Shown one piece after another: positions 1 to 10,929 of a DNA stretch of 64,000 nucleotides; the first letter of the stretch is position 1; each line of letters opens with the position of its first letter. A program made the position numbers and the translations under genes. The stretch is taken from the NCBI GenBank assembly GCA_030267965.1, contig BRYA01000066.1, forward strand, positions 18,586 through 82,585. Direction: 5' to 3'. Under the pieces are notes generated by a model, which did not search any database, had not been told where the DNA came from, and saw only the letters and a list, made by a program, of their open reading frames with translations. Origin of the DNA: Triparma columacea (Eukaryota; Sar; Bolidophyceae; Parmales; Triparmaceae).

Positions 1-1388
1 TGTTGTTGCTAAGTTTCTTGATTTTTCCAAAGTTGATGTTTTTTGGCAAAACCATTATCCAAACAATGACAATGACAATGGACCGAGAAACATTATCCGA
101 TTTGGATATCCGATCGGATAATGGATAATGGATATCCAGATAACCAGTTATCCGGATATTGCCAAAAGCAATATCCATTATCTGGATATCCGAAATTTTG
201 GATATCCGATCGTATATCCGACCATTATCCAAAATGGATTTTTCCCATTCTCACCTGCCCTTGGGAGGCGCCGTCGCGATTCTCTCCGCGAAGAAGGCGT
301 GCCTCCTCGCCTGGCCCTGCTCCGAGTTGGACAACAAGTTCATAAAGACGTCCATCTCGGTCTTCATGCATTCCTCGAAGCTCTTTGTGGGGTCGAACGA
401 AGCCTACGCGGGTGAAGAGGTTAGCTCAATAACAATAATGAGTTTAAAAAGTGAATTGTGGTATCCAATTGATATCACACTCACCTTGATAGCCTCCACG
501 CAACCGTGCGCGGCCTCCCCGCCCATGGCAGGCGCGGGGAGCCTCTCCAACGCGGCATCGCAAATAGCGGCCATCTCCTCGACGTCGCCCTCGACCGTCT
601 TCTTCGCCAAGTTCCTCCCAGCAAGCTCTTCTGGTGAGGCGCTTGTCTTTCCCTCAGCAAACTTGACGGCAAAGTCGTCGAGCTCCTCCCCCTTGGGACA
701 CACGTCGTCGAGAATATTCGCACCCAGGGCCTCCTGCGCCTTGATCATCCTCCCGCTGGTGATGGCTCCAATGGAGAACTTGATGTCCTGGGTCACCCTG
801 GGAAGGCGCTGGGTGCCCCCTGCGCCGGGGATGATCCCGAGGTGAACTTCAGGCAAACCAACCTTCGCGCTTTCTGTCGATACCCTGTACTTGCAGGCTA
901 AAGCCAGCTCCAAGCCCCCACCCAACGCCACACCCTTGATGGCAGCAACGGTGGGCTTCTCAACGCCCTCAAGAACATCAATGAGCTCGTGCAGACTAGG
1001 AGATTGGAACTCTCCAGTTGCGTTGAACTCAGTAATATCAGCTCCGGCCGAGAAAGCAGAGGAGTGGTCGCTGCCTGTAATGACAATAGCCTTGATGTCC
1101 GGGTTTTTGTTGGCACTTTGGATCTCATTGAGGAGGTTCTTACGCGTTTCAAAACCCAAAGAGTTAACCTAAAGGAATACTAATTGTTAGTTCGTGGGGG
1201 GGGAATTTAGGTGCCTCAGCTACACTCGGATCAAAAACATGACAAGCGGGGCAATCGACACCGGTTGATACTTTGTTGGTTTTCCCACTTTACTAGTCCC
1301 TTTGTTGACGTACCTTGTTCTTAGGGATACCCTGAGCGATACGAAGGGTCGCTACTGACGACATGAGTCTTCTTGAGGCTCTCAACAT
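1..1388 (-). CDS. Mitochondrial beta-oxidation multifunctional enzyme, N-terminal enoyl-CoA hydratase part (runs off left edge)
   Basis: Exons read 1388-1314, 1168-485 and 403-255; the gene continues past position 1. The first exon encodes MLRASRRLMSSVATLRIAQG, a basic, Ser/Arg-rich presequence typical of mitochondrial import. Exon 2 holds a crotonase fold: the oxyanion-hole region AFSAGADI, then GGGLELAL and GLPEVHLG with the two glutamates used by enoyl-CoA hydratases, followed by GAGGTQRLPR. Exon 3 (ASFDPTKSFEE, FFAERIATAPP) matches the linker that precedes the 3-hydroxyacyl-CoA dehydrogenase domain in FadB/FadJ/HADHA-type proteins, so the full gene is probably the trifunctional-type alpha chain rather than a lone hydratase. 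It would hydrate 2-enoyl-CoA in fatty acid oxidation. Donors are GTACGT, GTGAGT and GTGAGA. The intron after exon 3 holds a palindromic repeat (90-235). Confidence 0.8.
91..235. repeat. Nested palindromic element built from TTATCC/GGATATCC words
   Basis: The segment contains a perfect 14-bp inverted repeat (130-143 with 178-191) enclosing a second perfect 9-bp hairpin (154-162 with 168-176, loop CAAAA). A 16-bp direct repeat, TTTGGATATCCGATCG, is at 101-116 and 197-212. It lies inside an intron of the beta-oxidation gene. It could be a small non-autonomous transposon relic; no terminal target duplication was identified. Confidence 0.6.
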
Positions 1389-1521
1389 TGATTGCGTTGT
1401 GTGATTGTGATAGATGGCTGAAGTGGGGAGTCGGTGAGAGAGGAATTTTTCAACTGATATTATATCAAAAAATCACTCTCTTACCTTAAAATCAGCAATT
1501 AAGCGTTTTTTTTTAGTACAA

Positions 1522-1607
1522 TGCCTTTATGCCCGAGTGGTCTAAGGGGGCTGACTTAAGATCAGCTGTGCATTCAGCACGCGTGGGTTCAAACCCCACT
1601 GAAGGCA
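1522..1607 (+). tRNA. tRNA-Leu (anticodon UAA)
   Basis: The 86-nt class II tRNA has acceptor arm TGCCTTT/GAAGGCA, anticodon stem GCTGA/TCAGC with loop CTTAAGA giving anticodon TAA, a long variable arm and the T arm GTGGG-TTCAAAC-CCCAC. It decodes UUA. No intron interrupts the anticodon loop and CCA is not encoded, as expected for a nuclear gene. Confidence 0.93.
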
Positions 1608-1613
1608 AAGTTA

Positions 1614-1621
1614 TTTTTTTT
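1614..1621 (+). terminator. RNA polymerase III terminator of tRNA-Leu
   Basis: A run of eight T residues begins seven bases after the tRNA 3' end, the usual Pol III stop signal. Confidence 0.7.
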
Positions 1622-1887
1622 GGCACGCGGGAGTAACATCCGCGTGAGAGGAGCATTCTGGCAAAGTTTGAGAGTGATTGGAGCAGTGAGATGGTCAAAG
1701 ATCAGCCCTTATTTTTTTCAAATCACTGTCTCGGAGGCACCGCGAGACTTGATTATTTTGCCCCCCGCGTGTCTCTAATCCCCATTATTTTTTTGCTCGC
1801 GGTGTCTAAAATTCCCAAGGCAAATTTTTCCTCCCCACTCCCCACTCCCCACTCCCCACCAGACCAAGCAAATAATCCACCCTCTCC

Positions 1888-3152
1888 ATGCTGGCACTCT
1901 TCCTCGTTGCCTTCGTTCTATCCTCGGTCGTTGTCGCTTCAGACCTTCCTTACGGTCTTGTAGGCCGTTCCCTTGATTCTAGCTCCAGCTTGAGGTTTGG
2001 TTGGCCTGGCTCTGGTTTGACATTTCTTGTCGCCCGGCAAGAAGACATTGTGGATGTCACTATCTCCTTGTCACTTCCCCCAATAAAGTGGTATGACCTC
2101 GAGGGTCAGGTGTCAGACGGTGCTCGGATGGCAGTGTTCATCGATGGACAGCTTCAGGACAGTTATCTGATTGTACCTTCTGAGACGCCAACTGATGTGA
2201 AGATCTCTGTGCCCTCTGCTGGTGGAAGGTGAGATTAAGGCGGGGTTGGTAGTTGAGAAGAGGTAATTGATAGTTAAAAAACGCCCTCGCGCTCATCCCT
2301 TCGCTCCTCCTCCTCCTCCTTCTCCTCCTCCTCCTCCTCCTCCTCCTCCTCAACAGGGTTGATGTCCTTCGCGTCTCTGAGGACATTTACTCCACCGATG
2401 ACATGAACTCTGTTATCCTCACCTCCTTCAAGTCTACCGCTCCAACCTCCCCGCCCCCTCCCCGCCCCCTCAACATTCACTTTGTGGGGGACAGCGATAC
2501 TGCAGGCTTTGGCATCCACAGCCACCCATACGACCCTGCCTGCCTCAACCCCTACAACCTCTGGAGTAAGGTAGGCGACGCATCGTTGAGCTGGGCTAGT
2601 CAGCTCGCTGATCTGCTCGATGCTGACCGAACTATCACTGCCGTTAGTGGTGTAGGGATCGAGAGTGCTTACGGTTGCAAGCCTTTTGCTGAATACGCTG
2701 ACAATGCCCTCCCCTTCCTCTACGATGATTCTTCCAAATGGGACTATGCATCTACCCCCTCTCCCGATCTTGTGCTGGTTCTGCTCGGTCCTAACGACTG
2801 CGGCAAGAGTAATGGTAACGAGTGTCCCACCGAATTTGTTGAGAAATACAGCGACCTCTTGCTCTCGTATGACAATCATTACGGCGGGCAATCCCAGATC
2901 ATCAGCGTTATTGGCGGCTCTTCCTCTGGACAAAATCCAGCCCTCATTGAAGCCATCGCTGCTGCCACGACGAAGGCGAACGCGGACCTAGCCAAACCCT
3001 CTCCCGTCATCACCCTCACCCCCTCCATCTGGAACGAAATCAACGATCATTCGAACGGATTTAATGGGTGCTTCGGACACTACAACGAGAAGGGCCACGC
3101 CCTTGTTGCAAGCGATATTAGGGATCAGCTCGTCAAAGGTGGATGGGTGTAG
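1888..3152 (+). CDS. Secreted SGNH/GDSL esterase, carbohydrate esterase family 2-like
   Basis: Exons 1888-2228 and 2357-3152 join in frame to 378 residues. The protein starts with a hydrophobic signal peptide (MLALFLVAFVLSSVVVA). Residues 20-120 look like the N-terminal beta-sandwich of CE2 enzymes. The catalytic SGNH domain follows: block I GDSDTAGFG with the nucleophilic Ser, LGPNDCG with the block III Asn, and HYNEKGH with the catalytic His. As in CE2, the usual Asp three residues before that His is absent. Known CE2 members remove acetyl groups from polysaccharides or transfer them. The role here is inferred: secreted or cell-wall glycan de-acetylation. The intron carries a CTC microsatellite as its pyrimidine tract. 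Confidence 0.8.
2304..2353 (+). repeat. CTC trinucleotide microsatellite in intron
   Basis: An almost pure CTC run forms the polypyrimidine tract directly before the acceptor CAACAG at 2356. Confidence 0.85.
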
Positions 3153-3218
3153 GATCAAAATAAGACTCATTTTTCATCTCAAATACAACCATAAACAAAA
3201 CTTTACTTCCTCCCCTCC

Positions 3219-5108
3219 TTATACCATCCCCTCGTACTTTTTCTCATCCCTCCCTGCGAACATTCCAATGGCCAGCGCCTGGACAGCCCTGAATTTCTTC
3301 CTCGCCGCCTTCCTAGCCTTGTCTTCCATCTCCAGCAGATACTTGGCCGCCTCCTCGTGCCTGTGCGCTTTCGCGGCCTCGCTGGGTAGCGTCCCCAGCC
3401 AGGCCGTCGGCTGCAGGTGCTCTGTGGTCGTCTCCTCCTCGTGGAGGTCGTGCACGAACCTGATGGTGACCTTCTTGTACTTTTTCTTCTTCTTTTTCTG
3501 GGACTGTTCCTTCCCCCCTGCTGGCACGATAGCCCCCACAGGGATGTCTCCTGCTGGCACCTCTCCAGCCGGAACGATGGTTCCCTCTCCCACGACCTCC
3601 TCCCCCTCCTTCCCGTCTGTGATTTGAAGGGGTGCGAGGTCTGGCGTTTCTCCGTCGACGGTGATTGCTGGTGGAGGCACCTTCCCCTCTTTCGTTCCCT
3701 CCTCCCCTCCATCCGTAATCTGCAGCGGGGGCGGAGGCGCATTCTCCCCCCCTTTCGCCTCCTCCTTCGTCTCCTCTTCCTCCTCTTCTTCGCTGCTATC
3801 CTCCACCGCCTCTGGTTCTACGTAATCCTCAGGCAGTATCTTGTGCATTAGTTTCTTCTCCACCCCCTCCTCCTTCGCCCCATCGTAATACTCCAGGTCG
3901 TACGTGTGGTTGCTGTTGACCTTGACGACGGTGGCCTTGTAGAACTTCTCCCCCCCATTGTATTTTGCGTCCACCGTGTCCCCTACCCTGATGGTGTGGA
4001 TGTCCTCCCCGTCCCCGACCTTGACAATCTTCACTCTCTCCATGTGCGGGAGTAGCAGGCAGATATCGTCAGCTCTTATCCGCTTCGAGCTGAAGTGTTC
4101 GTTTTTACTGGGAGTGGAGAGCTGTGGGGGGGGTGGCGGAGGGTGAGGTGGGCGAGCGTGGAAATAGGCCAAAATCAAAGCAGTAGTGCGACAAGTCTGC
4201 ACTAACAAAACCCTTGGTTCGTCCCTTCGCTCCCCCCCGCTCGCTCCTCCCGTCTCACCTTGAGAATGTTTGCTCCGTGCTCAATTAAGAGCTTGCAAAT
4301 GTCCACATTCCCTTTGAAGCCTGCCTGCCATAGCGGGGTCCTTCCATCCCCCGTCGGGTCATTAATGTCGTACTTCGGTATGTTGACCAGCTCCTTCCCC
4401 TCGACGTCCTTTCTTTGCAGGAGCCACGTGAGCGTCTCCAGCTGGTTCCCGTTGACTGCCTGGAAGAGAGGAGACTGCCCGTAGGAGGTCTTCGTGGTAT
4501 TGTCAATGTGACTGAACTTCACCATCTCCTTGAGGCACCTCGTAGACCCGTAGGAGCAGGCGATGCACCAGGCAGTCTGCCCGTAAAAGGTGTCATGGAT
4601 CCACTTGATGTTCTTCTTCTTGGCCTCCCCGAACAACAGATGTGTCCACTCATGGTCGTTTTCCTTCAAGCACTTCAGCAGCTTGGCCCGTCCGAACTCT
4701 CTGTTCTTCATAAAGTCTCCCAGTCCCATTCCCTCGAGATCTAGCTTGCCCTTAACTTCGTTCTTGAACGTGGGCTATTTGGAGTGGGGGGATGAAGTGA
4801 GCGTGAGTTAGGGTTGTCATCGTTGTTGTCATCGTTGCTCTTGTCGTTGCTCTTGTCGTTGTTCTTGTCGTTCTCCCCTAAACAACATCCTCCCCCCCCC
4901 CCTCCCCCAAAGTCTTCACTTCGCTTGTACCACCTCGCTCGCTCCTCCCAGTCCGCTCGCTCTTCCCGCCCCACTCGCTACTCCTACTCCCACTCACCTG
5001 CCTCCTCAACCTTCCCCTTTCCATTGCCTTCCTCTCTTCCTCAGCCTCCTCCTCGGGTGTCAGTGTTGGTGGCCTTCCTGTAAACGATTGACGTCTTGGT
5101 GACGACAT
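3219..5108 (-). CDS. Ankyrin-repeat protein with a C-terminal Tudor-like domain
   Basis: Exons 5108-4998, 4774-4259 and 4121-3219 join in phase 0 to 509 residues. Exon 2 encodes three to four ankyrin repeats (YGQTAWCIACSYGSTRCL, YGQSPLFQAVNGNQLETL, DGRTPLWQAGFKGNVDICK), a protein-binding scaffold. Exon 3 encodes a compact beta-rich module around residues 240-300 (VGDTVDAKYNGGEKFYKATV, YDLEYYDGAKEEGV) typical of Tudor/Agenet-like folds that read methylated Lys or Arg. A long acidic and proline-rich tail with Gly/Ala repeats of the type EVPAGDIPVGAIVPAG follows, then a lysine run. Function is not known; a chromatin or RNP reader is plausible. Start chosen at the first ATG, which opens the frame at 5108. 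Confidence 0.7.
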
Positions 5109-5299
5109 GATCGTTTCTAACTATCGTACCCAAGCTTTCCAAACTTTTAATTCCAGTTTTAGCGACACAGCCACTAAAAGCTAATCCAGGAGAACTGGAA
5201 ATCTCACAGGACTTTTCCCCACTCCCCATATTTCAACTTTGTCGAGGCAACAGCAGGACCAGACGACGAGGAGGATAGTGCTTATTGATATCTGACGCA

Positions 5300-7420
5300 A
5301 TGGTCGATATTTTATTTCCGTGTGTCTCATCATCTTCCCTTAAATTAGCCCTAACGCTCCTGTTTCTCCTGTCTTTCGCTTGGCCGGCCAAGGGGGAGGA
5401 TGTCTCACAGTCCACTGGAGGGATAAACAAGGGAATCAATCAAATTTACCTGGACGTCGAAGAGGCTGACACGAAGGTGCACCTGGAGGCGATCAGAAAC
5501 ATTCCCATTCACACCTACAAGCTCAGTTACGAGAGGGGGGGGCAGGGAAGGTAAGAATGGAGAGTGAAGGCAAAGTGAAGGCAGACAATAGTTATGACAC
5601 TGGACAATGGTTGCGACGCCGGACAATGATTACGGCGTCAAGCACTGGTTACAACGCTATAAAATAGTTACGACAATAGACTTGCTTGGCTATCCAGTGG
5701 CTCACTTCGCTTCACACTTACGCAACTGCTTCCGCCACTCGCTTCGCTCGTCGCCTGGCTCGTCGCCACACAGGACGAGGGTGGGCCCTGTGGGTCCCGA
5801 GGTCGCTGCGGTCATTCCTGAGGCAGTAGAGATTATTCCTAAGCGGACGCTCCCTGCTAAGGAAAAGGGGGGGAAGCCCGTGGAAATCTTCAACGTGCCC
5901 GTGGTGCACGACCAGACGCTCTTCATGTACGGGGTAGGGGCCACAAAGGAGATGGCCAAGGTCTTGGATGAAATCAGGGCGGAGATCAACGAGGAGCTCA
6001 CCAAGAGCGCGGAGATCGAGGCGGAGGTCCTCAGGCTAGAAGAGCTCACGGCGAAGAGCATGGACGGGGGGGCAGAGGTCAGAATGAGGGCTAGCCTCGC
6101 AGAGGCCAAGAAACTAAAGGCGAAGCTAGAGCTGGAGGTGGAGAGGGCGAAGGAGGAGACTGAGTATGCGGAGATGCTCAAGGAGCAAGAGCTAAAGCAG
6201 CTGGAGAGGAATGAGGAGCTCGTGCTCGACAGGCTCGCCAGGGAGGTAAGAAGAAAGGACAAGTTCGGTACCATGTAAGAGCGTCGCAAAACCATCATCA
6301 TCGACAAACTCAAGTCTTCTGTCGTCATTTCGCTGTTCCCCCGCAGGACGAGGCGGCGAGGGCCCGGGCGGAGATGCAGATGAGGAAGAAGTTGGAGACT
6401 ACGATGAAGGTCGAAGAGGCAAGGGCGGAGAGCGAGGAGCTGCAGAGTGCCGCGCAGCACGAGAGGGAGCTAGAGATTCAGGTGAGACTGCACAAAATTT
6501 TGAATCGGCGCAGCGTAACAACCATACATCTAACTACGCTCGTTGCAGAGGATGAAGGAGAACATGAAGGCGGAGACTGCTAGGGCTGAGGCACTGGCCA
6601 GGGCTGAGGCCGAGAGGATGAACGAGGACGTCAAGCTGAGGATGATGAAGGCTGAGGCGGAGCAGAGGAGAATTAGAAACGTGGCGGCGGTCAAGGAGAC
6701 CTTCGAGTGGATTGGTAAGGGTTTCAACCAGGTGAGAATGAGGGAAATCAAAGCGCGGCATATCAAGCATTGTTCTGATCCCTTCGGTCCCCCCCAGTTC
6801 TTGCAAAACCCGAAGGACGTGTTGACTGTGGTCGCATACTTTAGCTTGGCGGCGGTGGGGCTATATTTTAGCAGGGAGATGGCTCTTTTTGCGAGGGCCG
6901 TCATTGAGAGCATGATCGGGAAGCCGAAACTTATCAGGGAGACGACAAAAAAGGGCTACTTTACGGGCTTGCTTTTGTGGTTTTGGGAACGGCTAACGCA
7001 GAAGAAGATGTCAGGGGATGAGACACACCAGTGGTGCGTCGATAAGTTCTCTGACGTGGTGTTGGTCGGAGAATTGAAGGAGAGAGTCCTCGGCCTCGCC
7101 CTCAGCGCTAGGAAGGCGAAGGATTACGACGCCCCTCATAGGCATGTTCTGCTGTACGGACCTCCAGGAACCGGCAAGACGATGGTAGCCAAGAAAATGG
7201 CCGAGTGCGTTGGGATGGACTACGCCCTCATGAGCGGTGGAGATGTTGGCCCCCTTGGGGCAGACGGTGTAACCCAGATTCATAACTTGTTCAGGTGGGC
7301 AAAAATGAGCAAAAAGGGGGTCCTGCTGTTTATCGACGAGGCCGAGGCCTTCCTCGCGAGCAGGGGAAAGAAGAACATGAGCGAGGTGAGAATGTGCGAG
7401 ATGTAGCAACAGCACCCGAT

Positions 7421-7456
<36 letters not shown>

Positions 7457-8295
7457 TTAACGCAAACTTTTTCGTGACTCCCTTCGCACGTCACCCGCAG
7501 AGTGCTCATAACCCCCTAAATGCGCTACTTTACAACACCGGCGGAGAGAGGAAGGACTTCATGCTCGTGTTGGCTACCAATAGGGCCGAGGATCTGGACG
7601 CTGCCGTCTTGGACAGATGTGATGAGAGTCTCTACTTCGGACTTCCTGACGAGCATTGCAGGAGTCTGCTGATTAAACAGTACTTCAACGAGTACGTAGC
7701 GAAGGCAGCCGATTCGTTCAATGCCAAGGAGAGTGGGAGGTGGAGGAAGATGATGAAAAAGATGAAGCTTGCATCTGACATGGGCGGGGAGGTTAGCGTA
7801 TCGAAGGAAGCGCGAGAATTCGGCTGGTTAAAGTCGGCGGTTGGTATGTGCTCTGGATTTAGTGGAAGGGAACTGGCAAAGGTAATGATTGCCGTGCAGG
7901 GAGTCATGTACGGGGAGGTCGGGACGATCAACTCGAAGGTTGTCGAGAAGATCATAAGTAGGAAGGTGCTCGAGCACGCTGAAAAGGCCAAGATGGTCAG
8001 AGGGGACGCTGTTAGGCAGGAGCGAACGAAAAGCTTCAAGGCGCCCCCAAACCCCGCTGGTCATCGCAACGCCCTTAAACACAGCGTATCCACGCCCTTG
8101 TATACAGAGGGTGGAATGGGTGGGGGCGGGGGCACGCCACCTAGAAGCGCCACTGTGGCGAACATCAGATCAGCGCTTTACAGCCCCGCGGTAGGGGACG
8201 GTGGGGGGGCCGAAGGAAAGAACATGGAACCAATGAACGAAAAACACTTCCCAGGGGCCAAGCCGCCATCCACGCCAAGGAGAGTTGGACGGTAG
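5300..8295 (+). CDS. ATAD3-like AAA ATPase
   Basis: Six exons (5300-5550, 5774-6245, 6347-6481, 6549-6731, 6798-7385, 7501-8295) join to 807 residues. The middle is a long coiled coil (about residues 150-340) followed by the ATAD3-specific membrane region (NPKDVLTVVAYFSLAAVGLYF) and the motif GKPKLIRETTK. The AAA domain has Walker A YGPPGTGKT, Walker B VLLFIDEAEAF, sensor 1 LATNRAEDLD and a DRCDESLYFGLP second region. ATAD3 proteins sit in the mitochondrial inner membrane and organise nucleoids and membrane contacts. Unusually, this one begins with a strong hydrophobic segment (LALTLLFLLSFAWPAKG) that looks like a secretory signal peptide. The C-terminal 100 residues are low-complexity. The ATG at 5300 was chosen over an upstream in-frame TTG. 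Confidence 0.85.
7421..7457 (+). repeat. CAA trinucleotide microsatellite in ATAD3 intron
   Basis: About ten near-perfect CAA repeats lie in the intron between 7385 and 7501. Confidence 0.85.
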
Positions 8296-8452
8296 GGTTA
8301 GGGTGCGTAGCCGAGGAATAGAATGCTGTGGCGTGCTAAAAGTGTCGTAGCCGTTTAAGATTTGCTTTGAAAACAGGAGAGAGTTAGTTACTCCTTTCCA
8401 TTCCTCCACACTTCCCATATTTCCATCTTATCCCCTGAGGTTACGAAAGGCC

Positions 8453-9523
8453 TCAGTCACTGTCGTCACCTCCCTCGGCGGCCGCAGCTCCACCCTCGCC
8501 GTCACTGTCGCTGTCAAAGCTGGCGTGAGTGGCGATCATGGTGGAGTCCTCTGTTACCTCCTCGTAGTCCTCGGCCGGGGCCTTGGAGGAGCCCCCGATC
8601 TCGAGGGACGACTCTTTGAGGACGATGCGCCCGTTTATCAGCTCGACCTCAACCCTAGGGGGGCTACTAAGCATGGCCAATGCCTCGGTTTTCTTTGCCT
8701 CATATTCCGCGGTTTCCCTCTTGTACCTTTCCTTGTCAGCAGCGGCCTGCTCTTCGTAGGGCTGCTTGGCCTCGGCATCCATCTCCTTCCAAGCGGCCGA
8801 GAACTTCTTGGCAAGGTCCCCGAAAGAGAGGTTAGGATCTGCCTCCTTGAACTTGGGGCGCGCATCCATGCTGAAGAACATGTAGGACCCTTTGGCAGCC
8901 TTTGGGGCGTTGGGGTCCTTGACCTTCTTCTTGGGCGACTTCTTTCCCTTCTTCTTCGTGGCGCCTCCATTCAATAATTCGCTAAGAGTGAGGTGATCCT
9001 CATCATCAAACTCAAACTCATAATCGTCTTCGAGTACGTCATCCCCTCCTTCTCCCCCTCTCTTCCTCTTCTTTGGAGCCTCGGCCATTAGGTAGGTAGG
9101 CTTGACTTGTTGAAGCGAGTCCAGGAGAATGAGCTTCCCGACTGCTTCCGTCAACTGGTGCTTCTCGCCCGTCTCGGGGTCGAAACGTTCAATTTCAACC
9201 TTGTTCCCCCCCGCAGACCCCTTCACAGTCCAGGTCGGTGCATCGTCTGCCAAAGTGTCGAACTGGTATTTCATCAAAACAAAGGGGAATTTCCTTAGAT
9301 ACTTGTCCCGTCCGTTTTTGTTGATTTGTGACACTAACTTATATTTCGGGCAATCCTCGAGCTCATCTTCGCTAATTTCTCCAAGGATCTCCTCGCTCTC
9401 GACGACTTGGGTTCTTCGAACATAAAGGGTAGGGTTAGAATTGGGATTTGACAGATCGTGGTGACAAGTCGATTTCTTGAGCAGGATTTTACACCAGATA
9501 GTTTGCGTCTGTCGTAGATTCAT
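8453..9523 (-). CDS. HMG-box protein with an unrecognised N-terminal domain
   Basis: A single exon encodes 356 residues. Residues about 205-280 are an HMG box (KDPNAPKAAKGSYMFFS, ARPKFKEADPNLSFGDLAKK, WKEMDAEAKQPYEEQAAADK), a minor-groove DNA-binding and bending module of the non-sequence-specific HMGB/SSRP1 type, preceded by a basic tract KKKGKKSPKKK that may be a nuclear signal. Residues 50-140 form a conserved-looking globular part (NGRDKYLRKFPFVLMKYQFD, WTVKGSAGGNKVEIERFDP) that I do not recognise. It is followed by an acidic stretch (DDYEFEFDDED), and the C terminus is Ser/Asp-rich. A chromatin architectural protein is likely. It lacks the SSRP1 Pob3 domains, so it is not a full FACT subunit. 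Confidence 0.75.
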   Translation of the reverse strand: MNLRQTQTIWCKILLKKSTCHHDLSNPNSNPTLYVRRTQVVESEEILGEISEDELEDCPKYKLVSQINKNGRDKYLRKFPFVLMKYQFDTLADDAPTWTVKGSAGGNKVEIERFDPETGEKHQLTEAVGKLILLDSLQQVKPTYLMAEAPKKRKRGGEGGDDVLEDDYEFEFDDEDHLTLSELLNGGATKKKGKKSPKKKVKDPNAPKAAKGSYMFFSMDARPKFKEADPNLSFGDLAKKFSAAWKEMDAEAKQPYEEQAAADKERYKRETAEYEAKKTEALAMLSSPPRVEVELINGRIVLKESSLEIGGSSKAPAEDYEEVTEDSTMIATHASFDSDSDGEGGAAAAEGGDDSD

Positions 9524-9635
9524 CTATCTCACTCGATCAAAAACTATCTTTCTTGATTTACTTACTGGTTTTGTGTCATCTGTTGCCAAGACATAATGAT
9601 AAAATGATCAAGATTAAGTGTGAGCAGTGGAATTT

Positions 9636-9786
9636 TGGGGTTGGGTGGTGGCAGTTTTTGTTGGACTCCAATATTAGCACCTACACGACACTTCTGCCTA
9701 AGTGGAGTAGCTTGAAGGCTTTTTGCATAAGTTTCACATCGTAATTTGCCGCTATAAACTTACATTCGCGATAAGTTCGCTCAAAA
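9636..9786 (+). repeat. Duplicated 5' flank of ankyrin/MYND gene, copy 1
   Basis: About 150 bp directly upstream of the ATG is nearly the same as 11068-11218 upstream of the second paralogue (shared words GGACTCCAATATTAGCACCT and TTGCCGCTATAAACTTACA). It is promoter or 5' UTR that was carried along in the gene duplication. Confidence 0.85.
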
Positions 9787-10929
9787 ATGGAATCAGAGGT
9801 ACGATCGTCACACAATTCATCAGAGACCACAATTTTGACATTACCTGGATGGGACGATTTGACAGAAGGCCAGCAGTTGTGCTTGCAATGGGCTTTAGAG
9901 CAAGACTGGGATCGCATCAAGGGGTATGCCAAGGAACATGGTCCTGAGGTTTTGTTAGGCGTTCTTACAGAGCTTGTTGATGAGGAATGGAAGGTAGCTT
10001 CAGTCCTCACCGCCGCCTCTCGTCACGATAATGTTGAGATGGTTGAGCTTACCTTAAAGGCCGGCTTCGACAACAAGGAAGCCATGTACTCGGCTGCATT
10101 TATGTCATTGAAGAAGAGTGACAATTCAACAATCTTGAGATTGCTCTTAGAACATGGACTTGACCCTAATATGGACCTACAAGTCGAAGGGGTGCTGGGA
10201 GACTGTACAAACCTTTTGATTTCTACTGCTACTGTGGGACACATTGATCAGGCCATAGCACTTCTCGATCATGGAGCAAATGTGAACAAGACAATGGTTA
10301 CCCCTAAAGGACGTGTACTTTCAACACTTACTTGTGCTCTCTTATATGGAGACTACGACATATGGAGGCTGTTTCTCACGCGCGGTGTAATCCCAACCAC
10401 CGACAACGTGAATAATGCGTTTAGATACTGCCTCCGAGCGTGCAAAGGAGAACACCATAACCTTAGTAGAGATGTCGCAATAAAGATGTTCGCAACATTT
10501 CTTCATCTCGGAAAGCCCGATTCCGACGTAGTTCAAGACCAATCCAATTTAGTACCTCCTTCCTATCGCGATCCTACAATCGCCAACATCACGAAACATT
10601 ACCTTCAAGGCCGTCCCTTCTGCTGCTTTGTTTGCGAGGCTCTAACTGCAAAGTCACGCGATAAGCTCCTAATGTGTCCCTGTCGCAACGTCGCCTACTG
10701 CTCGAGGGAGTGCCAGGTCAAACACTGGAGGGAGCACAGGGTGCAATGCACGGGACCGCTGAACGAAAGGGGGGAGAGTGAGGCAATGGTCAAGAAAAGA
10801 TCCAAGACAGGGAAGGGGATGAAGGGGGGAGGAGCGGATGTGGGAGGAGCGGCTGTGGGAGCGGAAGGAGCAGTTGCGACGGGGAAGAAGGGCAAGAAGG
10901 GGAAGAAGGGCAAGGGTAAGAAGAAGTGA
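9787..10929 (+). CDS. Ankyrin-repeat/MYND zinc-finger protein, copy 1
   Basis: An intronless gene for 380 residues. Residues 70-215 contain ankyrin-type repeats (DNVEMVELTLKAGFDNKEAM, NSTILRLLLEHGLDPNMDL, GHIDQAIALLDHGANVNKT). Residues about 277-317 are a MYND zinc finger with the spacing C-x2-C ... C-x-C ... C-x3-C ... HWREHRVQC. MYND fingers bind short proline-rich peptides. The tail is Gly/Ala-rich and ends in GKKGKKGKKGKGKKK. The gene is followed head-to-tail by a close paralogue; the 3' third, including the MYND finger, is almost identical between the two, while the ankyrin part has diverged. Function is unknown; a protein-interaction adaptor is likely. Confidence 0.8.
   Translation: MESEVRSSHNSSETTILTLPGWDDLTEGQQLCLQWALEQDWDRIKGYAKEHGPEVLLGVLTELVDEEWKVASVLTAASRHDNVEMVELTLKAGFDNKEAMYSAAFMSLKKSDNSTILRLLLEHGLDPNMDLQVEGVLGDCTNLLISTATVGHIDQAIALLDHGANVNKTMVTPKGRVLSTLTCALLYGDYDIWRLFLTRGVIPTTDNVNNAFRYCLRACKGEHHNLSRDVAIKMFATFLHLGKPDSDVVQDQSNLVPPSYRDPTIANITKHYLQGRPFCCFVCEALTAKSRDKLLMCPCRNVAYCSRECQVKHWREHRVQCTGPLNERGESEAMVKKRSKTGKGMKGGGADVGGAAVGAEGAVATGKKGKKGKKGKGKKK

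Noticed and set aside
159..845. 228-codon plus-strand ORF opposite the beta-oxidation gene
   Set aside because: It is the antisense shadow of the clear crotonase exons.
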